From assembly GCA_029747015.1 (NCBI GenBank), contig JAKOGI010000006.1, positions 1,850,001 through 1,914,000 on the forward strand: 64,000 nt of DNA, written 5' to 3'. The position numbers and the translations under genes are program-made. The DNA is from Carnegiea gigantea (lineage: Eukaryota; Streptophyta; Magnoliopsida; Caryophyllales; Cactaceae). Below are positions 57,441 to 64,000 of this stretch, one piece after another (within the stretch, counting starts at the first letter, position 1; each line of letters opens with the position of its first letter). The notes beneath the pieces were generated by a model. It did not search any database. It had not been told where the DNA came from and saw only the letters and a list, made by a program, of their open reading frames with translations.

Positions 57441-58524
57441 ATTTTATAAAAATATTTTATAAAAGAAGGATTTTGTGAAAATATTTAATAAAAAAAAAAC
57501 AAATGATAAAAGCTGATGCTTATGATTTTAATTATTTGGACGGGCAAAAGTTTGGTCATTATATGTGGAAGATATACACAAACGATGTCTGGTGAATTGT
57601 TAATTAGTACCTGAAATGTGAAAGATTGGGACCAATTAAAAGGAAGATTTGAGTCTTGGCATTAAGTTTATTTAAGGGGCGAAAAAACACTAAACTAATA
57701 AAAAGCCAAAAACAGTTCACTATCAATGGCAAGTTTGTGTAGCCTAACAAGATTCCACTAACTTAAAGTATACCACCTTGATTTTAACTTCTTCCTCTTT
57801 TGTCTTTCAATTTTCAAACACACGCACCTTTTCTTTTTCTGGGCAACTATTCTAAAATACTATTGTTAAAAAATTAGTGAAGATATTCGACATTTCAATG
57901 TATGTCTCGAGAATTATTTGAAAGTGTTATCGATCATCTATTTGTTCATTATATCGATTTCAGTGGCATATATATTACATTGTTTTTATACCTTAATAGT
58001 TAATTATGGGAAAAGAGGAGGGGAATCTAAGAAACTAATTTCCTATAACTAAGCTAGTAAGCAACCCCCCCAAAAAAAAAGTATGGTTCTGTGAGTTAAA
58101 TAGTTCATTTATTCATTCTTGGCATCATAAGATTTATAAACTATCTTAATATCATACAGTTAATTACGATCTGTATTTCATTATACTTTTAAAAAGTTCA
58201 CCTAAACGGCCATGTCTTTTTTAGGTGGGTGGGGGGCGTATGGGGTCATACATGGAGACGCAAGTACGAAAATAATGCCACAATCCCCCCCCCCCCCTCC
58301 TTCCTTGAGAACAACTGGCCGTGTTTGACGAATTTCCGGCAACGTTCCCGAGCTAAAAGTCTCAAGACACGAGATGATTCAACACTTAGCCAACACAAAA
58401 GTATTATAATAAGAAAATATAATGATTTAAAAACAAGAATTAGAAAAGTCGAAAATTAAACCAAACAAAGCCTCGCAAAAGATACATGCTATTAGTGAAT
58501 TTATATATATATTTTTTTGATCCG
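57441..58524. other. Intergenic, no gene supported
   Basis: AT-rich, with a C-run (58286-58297). The frame at 58229-58459 crosses the homopolymer and is not credible as a gene. Confidence 0.5.
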
Positions 58525-58640
58525 TAGAAGTCACAAAGGGCAATATGGTATAATTACAATATAATAGGGGAGGGAAAAATCGAACATGGGATCTAATATA
58601 CTCAGGACCTCAGTATTAACCACTGAGCTAAGACCTCATT
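58525..58640 (-). mobile_element. tRNA-derived SINE, different family
   Basis: On the minus strand: GAGGTCTTAGCTCAGTGGTT (A box), then GATCCCATGTTCGATTTTTC (B box region) about 45 bases on, then an A/T-rich body with GCCCTTTGTGACTTC near the end. The A box is close to a real tRNA, but no acceptor stem or anticodon arm forms, so it is a SINE and not a tRNA gene. Confidence 0.65.
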
Positions 58641-58974
58641 AGTTATTAATAAATTCATAATGACGTACGTACACTGCTCGTATCTTTGAGAAAGTTTTTT
58701 GGGGGGTAGCTGAATTAAAATTCTACAAAAACAAGGCGATATCTTCATTTTTATGTTAAAAAATAAATTATAGAGTAGTGAAGTTTCTTTACTGTGCATA
58801 ATGGATAATAAACTGTAAATTACTACAAGCAATGTCAGTGCATCAATATCAAGCTCCATTTAATTATTTTAATTATACGCAAGTGTTTAAGTTGGAAGCC
58901 AGAAAAAAATAATTTTCTGGGAAATTAATGGGTTTGCTTTAGAGTTTTGTGGGCAAAATCTCCATTAGTAAAGC
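58641..58974. other. Intergenic, no gene supported
   Basis: AT-rich; the minus-strand frame at 58602-58859 overlaps the SINE and has no motif. Confidence 0.5.
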
Positions 58975-59001
58975 GGGGGGGGGGGGGGGGGGGGGGGGGG
59001 G
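58975..59001. repeat. G27 homopolymer
   Basis: Twenty-seven consecutive G, the longest G-run in the window. It may be a G-quadruplex-forming site or inaccurately counted by sequencing. Confidence 0.85.
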
Positions 59002-59561
59002 ATGGAGCACTAAACAAAAAAGCCGGGAAAATAGGTGAAATTTGATGTTTTTGTTAGTGTGTTTAATTTACAGTTTAGAGAGAAATTAAATCCGTTTAAT
59101 TTAGAGGGGACACATGTCTCTTTTTGAATTAAGTCTTTTCCATGATGTGTCGTTATTGCTAATGACAATTAGTTCCATCTCTCTACCAACCCTAATTCAC
59201 AATAATCATTGTTTGCAAATTCGTACATCAATTTCAAACTGACTTTTTCATGGGCACAAACCAAAATTTTCCTTTATTTCCCTTCTTATTTATTCACGGC
59301 CTTGGTTTTAATGCATATTTAATTTTCAGCTATTATCATTGAGTTGTTATAGAGCCGATGTTTATTTCACAAATAAATAAGAGTGAGATCATTTTACATA
59401 AGAATTGTTATGGGACGGACTCCTTCAGTAGTGATTTGTTTGAAGTTTTATAATGACTAATAATATATTTTGGAGTAACTTTTAAATTTAGAAATGACTA
59501 ATAATTTATCTAATAGTGACATTTGTTATAGCACCCCCTAAATGAAACATTAGTCATCTCG

Positions 59562-59630
59562 ATTATTATTACTAGTCACTATAAAGGTATCTATATTATT
59601 ACTAGTCACTATAAAGGTATCTATCTCATG
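59562..59630 (+). repeat. 30-bp tandem duplication
   Basis: TTATTACTAGTCACTATAAA with GGTATCTAT occurs twice at a period of 30 bases without visible differences in the core, so recent. Confidence 0.85.
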
Positions 59631-59634
59631 ATAT

Positions 59635-59663
59635 GTCTTATGTGAGACGGTCTCACATAAGAC
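59635..59663. repeat. 29-bp perfect palindrome
   Basis: GTCTTATGTGAGAC, a single G, then GTCTCACATAAGAC. This TGAGACGGTCTCA core is a recurring motif in several plant genomes and may be a remnant of a fold-back element. Confidence 0.85.
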
Positions 59664-62600
59664 TTACTATATTTATTTAATCAAGTGATTGAAGAAAATG
59701 TACAATTCAATAAGTTTAATTAATTGTTTGATAAAAATTGGTATAAAAAAAATAAATAATTTGTCAAATATAAAGTTCATAATGACTTTTTGAACAAAAC
59801 TTATATATAAAGTTATAGGCCAAGAGCCAGTTTTGTTAACTTTTTAGAAACACTACGTAAGAGTCTAATTCAAAACATGAACCCAAACCTTAATTTCTTA
59901 AATACTAATGTTTAATTATAATTAATTTTTAATTTAATTAAATTATTATGTTACTCGAAATATTGTTATGAATCACATAGTCCACCTAATTTTCAATATG
60001 ATTAGAATATAGATTTTTTTGTCTAAAATCTGTATAGTTAAAAAATGCAAGTTTGGATTATTTTTTTAGCTTGAATTGTACTAACTAAAGCAAAATATCT
60101 CTCTGAACTTCCTTTACTCTATTTTTGTAGAGTAGTAGGTACTATATGATTTTTAAACCTAGGATCAATTAGATCCAGTATCTCTACAATTTTATAATTC
60201 AGAGGTAAGACTGTTACATCAAACCTCACCCCCTCTTTGTGGCGGAATTTTTGATGTATTGAATTATAATATAGACTTTTAAATTTAAATAATATGAATT
60301 TTTTTGGGAGTTTTCTTGCTAATGATCCAAACTACAAAATACACAGTAATACTCGAGTCCCAAAAATATATTGCCCTTGAACTCTTAGTTAAAGTTGTTA
60401 AATCCCCCTCAACTTTAAAAATGAGGCAAATACCCCTTAACTTAATTACCCAATCTTATTTTTTTTTATTAATTAATGATGTGATAAATTTAAAAAATGA
60501 CATGGCTTGTTAAAATGATGTGGCTTAATTTAATGTATACTGTGTTAAAAGTAATTTTTTAATTTCTAAAAAACAATCAAATTAAATATTATCTTTGGTT
60601 TTCCTAGTTTGTACCCTCAGAAAAAGTCTTATGATCGAACTAATACATCATATTTTTTCCTACATTGTGGTGAGGCCAATAATAAATAAAGCAAAATTTT
60701 TTTTCCTTCCCCTTTTAATATAAAAACCAGCCCAAAAGATGTATATTTGATATTAGATATTGACAAGTTATATATTAACTAATATTTCTATTTAATTTGC
60801 CCTACTTGCCTAAATTAAGATAGGTATGGTATGCCAGTCGAAGCCCTTCCGTTTCGTTTATGACTGTGACTTGAATGAATAAACAGAGAAAAAAATAAAG
60901 AAAAAGATCGAAGAATGATTAGAAAAGGAAATGAAAAAACTCAAGTTGGATTGATTCGGAAAGACTCTACAAATAGGAACTAAAAAGATGATCATCTAGG
61001 TAGATCAAAGTCGTTCATTTCAATCTCATAATTTATTAATTGATAATTTACCTTACAATTAGAAACATTTTAATAGCTAATATGAATTGTTCAAAAATAA
61101 GTTTATGTATTGTCAAATCAGGTCATGTTCGGGGCATGTATAAAACACAAAATTAATATATATACTTACTTTCATATAGAAGGAGGGGGAATAATCAACT
61201 ATGTATGAACCTAATTTCTAGAGCATAGCATACGACATTTTTAAATTTTCATATGAAATTTATTTTCAATTAATCTTATAAACACAAGCATTTTTCTACC
61301 AAAAAAAGCATTTTAGTAATTTTTCAAGAAAGGTGGAAAAATTATCAAGAAATAAGAAAGTATAAAAAAATAAACAAAAAGGTGATGCGAGGGCGCAATG
61401 TGCTCCATTAATAGGAATGAAATCCTCAATTTGTTTCAAGAAAGTCTATGAAATAATTCTATAGAAAAAAGAAAAAAGAAAAAGAATAATCCATATATCT
61501 TTATGATAATTTAATTACTGTAATATTTTTCTAACTCAAGTATGATGAAATTATGAATTTATCAATTAAATTAAAAAAATTAAAAAGTTATGTTATAAAT
61601 TGACGGACGTAGTTGCCTTAATTCTACATTTCGAATAAGAATCACTCAAAACAATAATGCTTATCTAGCATGTACGATTTTAACTCGTCTATATTTTGTC
61701 ACTGAAATAAGTGTGTAAGAAAACTACGTAAATTTTCTGGATAGATTATTTAATCTATTTCATGCAAGAACAATGTTATGTGATTTTTTCTTCCAAATCT
61801 GCCATGTTACATTTTGAGAGCCAAATCATCAATTAACAGAAAAAAATAAAATTAATAAAGTCACTTCAATTAAATCAAAGGGTATTTACCTCATTTTAAA
61901 AATTTAAGGGACATTTTGTTGCATAATCAAAATTAAAGATTTTTATTTTTAGAAACCCTAGAATAATATCCGTACTTTAAATAATTTTTATATTCATAGG
62001 TCAGTTTACCAGCAAACAAATCCCCAAGAATTATTATTAATTAATTCTTCAAAATCTTCATATAATATGTTGGAAGTTGTGCTGCATTCTGAGGGCATGA
62101 ACCGTTTACAAAAGTCTTTTTCTCTCTCATTTCTTGTCTTTTCCAACGATAACAGCATTGGCCTTTTTGTCTATTTTTGACCACTCACCAATACTTGGTT
62201 ACTAAGGCATTAGAATAGAATACAAATTACAAGTAGCTGCGACGAATAAAACTCAAATTAATTTGTACAGACAAGAGCCGAGGTTAGTCAATTAAGTGTA
62301 AATATAACAAACGTTTCTTTCCTTTTTTTTTTTTTTTGGGTGCTCTTGTTTGTTTGGGTAGGTAAACGAAATGTTGTGCAGCCAGTTGGATCCCTCAGCT
62401 TCGATCTTGTTGTCAAACATATACATTAGTAGTTAACTACACTTTGTAGCTTTTTGCTTAGGGTTTCCTCCTTTGCTAATTATTCTATTTATCATTCATA
62501 CCCCTTTGCTGCTCCTTTAATTTATGTGGACATGAGCCTTTTAAATTATGTTTCTAGATGGATGGATGGAGACCCTTTTTTTGCTTTTTTTTTGAATTAA

Positions 62601-64000
62601 TAATAGAGTTAAACCCAAAATATGTTAGAAGGTAAATATCAAACAATAGTTAAAATGGAAATACACAGCTAATAAAAGGGATGAATAAATCTCTAAATAC
62701 GAAACAACAACTAAAATGGATGCATGGAGACCTATATTAGGAACGATGATCTCATTATACACCTTCAGAAAAGTGCACATTTGAAACTGAAGGTCTTGAG
62801 TTTATTGCATTTTTAAGGTTTGATTTCCCTTTTTGTTATACTTTTTTTTTGGTTTTTGTGTTATATTGCACTAATTCTTAATTGTAGCTCTTTGCTGTAT
62901 TATATTGATTGTTGCATTCCATCTAAATTAAACCAGGAAAAAATAAAAGTAGGTATTTTTTAAGTAGGGTACGGTAAAAAGAATAGAAAAACACAAGTAC
63001 GTACATAAAATGTAATTAGTATGATAGTGCGATATGTATATGAGTCCTTTTTGAGAAGTTTAGTTTAGTTAGCTGACCAAGTTCTAAAACATTGCACAAA
63101 ATTAGGCATTTCATATTGTTTTTTAAAAACTTTTTAACCAATATCTTAACTCAAAAAGTTGTTGAAATCTTTACTGTATCAACAAAACCTAAAGTCACAC
63201 AAGGCATAGCTCAAAGCCAAAATAAATTATGTAGGTGGAGACATGTTCTTTGAATCTTAAGACATAAGCCATTGCCATAAATAAATATAAACTTGACTAG
63301 TATATACTAATTAATGAAGTTTACCATGGAATTAAAGTTACTAACTAATTGGTTAAAATTTTCGTAAAATCTTAAAGTGTCACTGAAGAATCGAATTCAA
63401 GAATTAGAACACAAATTTTAATCAATCCATGCGCCTTTGTAATAAAGGGATAATCTAAAAAGTAGTATAAAGGAATGATCAGCTACATCTTACGAAATCT
63501 GTATGCTTAGCAAGTACCTAAAATGTTAATCACCTCTATTTGAGCATTACTAATGACATATCCTTGTACACGGTTCAATCATTTGAGGCCTGATCAAAAA
63601 CTTCTCTTTCAACAAGAAAGAGCCTTGTTGAGTGCATTGTAATGTGACATTTTCTCTTTTAGTTTCTGCCTTTTTCATGCAATATTTGGTTCAAACTCAA
63701 AAGTCAAGAGTTCGATCCAATGAACAACATTAACATATACAGACTTTTTTTTTCCCCCCCAATGATTCACAAAGCTTTTATTTAGGCTTCTATTTCTAGA
63801 TGTTTCATGTGACTTGAACTTGGTATCTCTCTATGTATGCCTCGGATCCATAAACTGTTTTTCCCCCTCTCACTTTTAATCGAAAAGTGCGACAGCTATC
63901 TATGACTGAGTTAAAGCAACTAGGCAGGCTTGGTTCAATGAAGCACGCTTTCCCTATTTTCACCATAAGTTAATGGTGGCCAATTCAATGCGGTAATTCA
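59664..64000. other. Long AT-rich stretch without genes
   Basis: No frame longer than about 70 codons and no recognisable gene, RNA or complete mobile element. Poly-T/G (62323-62340) and poly-T/C (63747-63761) tracts occur. The distal end could be regulatory DNA of a gene beyond the window. Confidence 0.55.

Noticed and set aside
58565..58640. tRNA gene on the minus strand
   Set aside because: A and B boxes are present, but no acceptor stem, anticodon arm or T arm can be paired. It fits a SINE head.

Overview
The window is nuclear DNA of a flowering plant, most likely a eudicot. The evidence is GT-AG introns, TATA boxes about 110-170 bases before start codons, AATAAA-type poly(A) signals, AT-rich intergenic DNA full of plant SINEs and MITEs, a decayed LINE, a solo LTR, and a nuclear insert of plastid 16S rRNA. 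The species cannot be fixed from the sequence. Seven protein genes are supported.

Left part (1-27 kb) is gene-dense. An 18-exon class III HD-ZIP gene of the CORONA/ATHB15 type (5842-15070, +) gives an 837-residue protein with every splice junction in frame. Its miR166 site is split by intron 4. Next, facing the other way, is a single-exon DUF1677 gene (16897-17475, -). A three-exon gene for V-type H+-ATPase subunit G (24196-26380, +) follows, with a long intron in its 5' leader. Between them lie an Au-like SINE, a hAT-like MITE with target duplication, two members of a Tourist-like MITE family, and a decayed plastid insert (about 20321-20640).

Right part (27-64 kb) is gene-poor. It holds four intronless same-strand paralogues of the DUF761 / Avr9-Cf-9 rapidly elicited protein 146 type at 30666, 43737, 49871 and 55816. 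They share an N-terminal hydrophobic/basic segment, an EYEFSCSNTP-like middle motif and a VDEAAEDFINKFYSQLKQQ-like C-terminus. Copies 2 and 4 are nearly identical in the coding region although copy 3 lies between them, and copies 3 and 4 also share a block more than 1 kb upstream. A roughly 3.0-kb solo LTR with a 4/5-matching target duplication separates copies 1 and 2. The rest is (AT)n tracts, a CACTA-like non-autonomous element, several SINE and MITE families, and many poly-G tracts, often directly after poly-T.

The genes do not form one pathway. The HD-ZIP III protein is a developmental transcription factor under small-RNA control, subunit G is a housekeeping proton-pump part, and the DUF761 array looks like a locally expanding, possibly stress- or elicitor-responsive family. 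No CRISPR array, operon or bacterial system is present.
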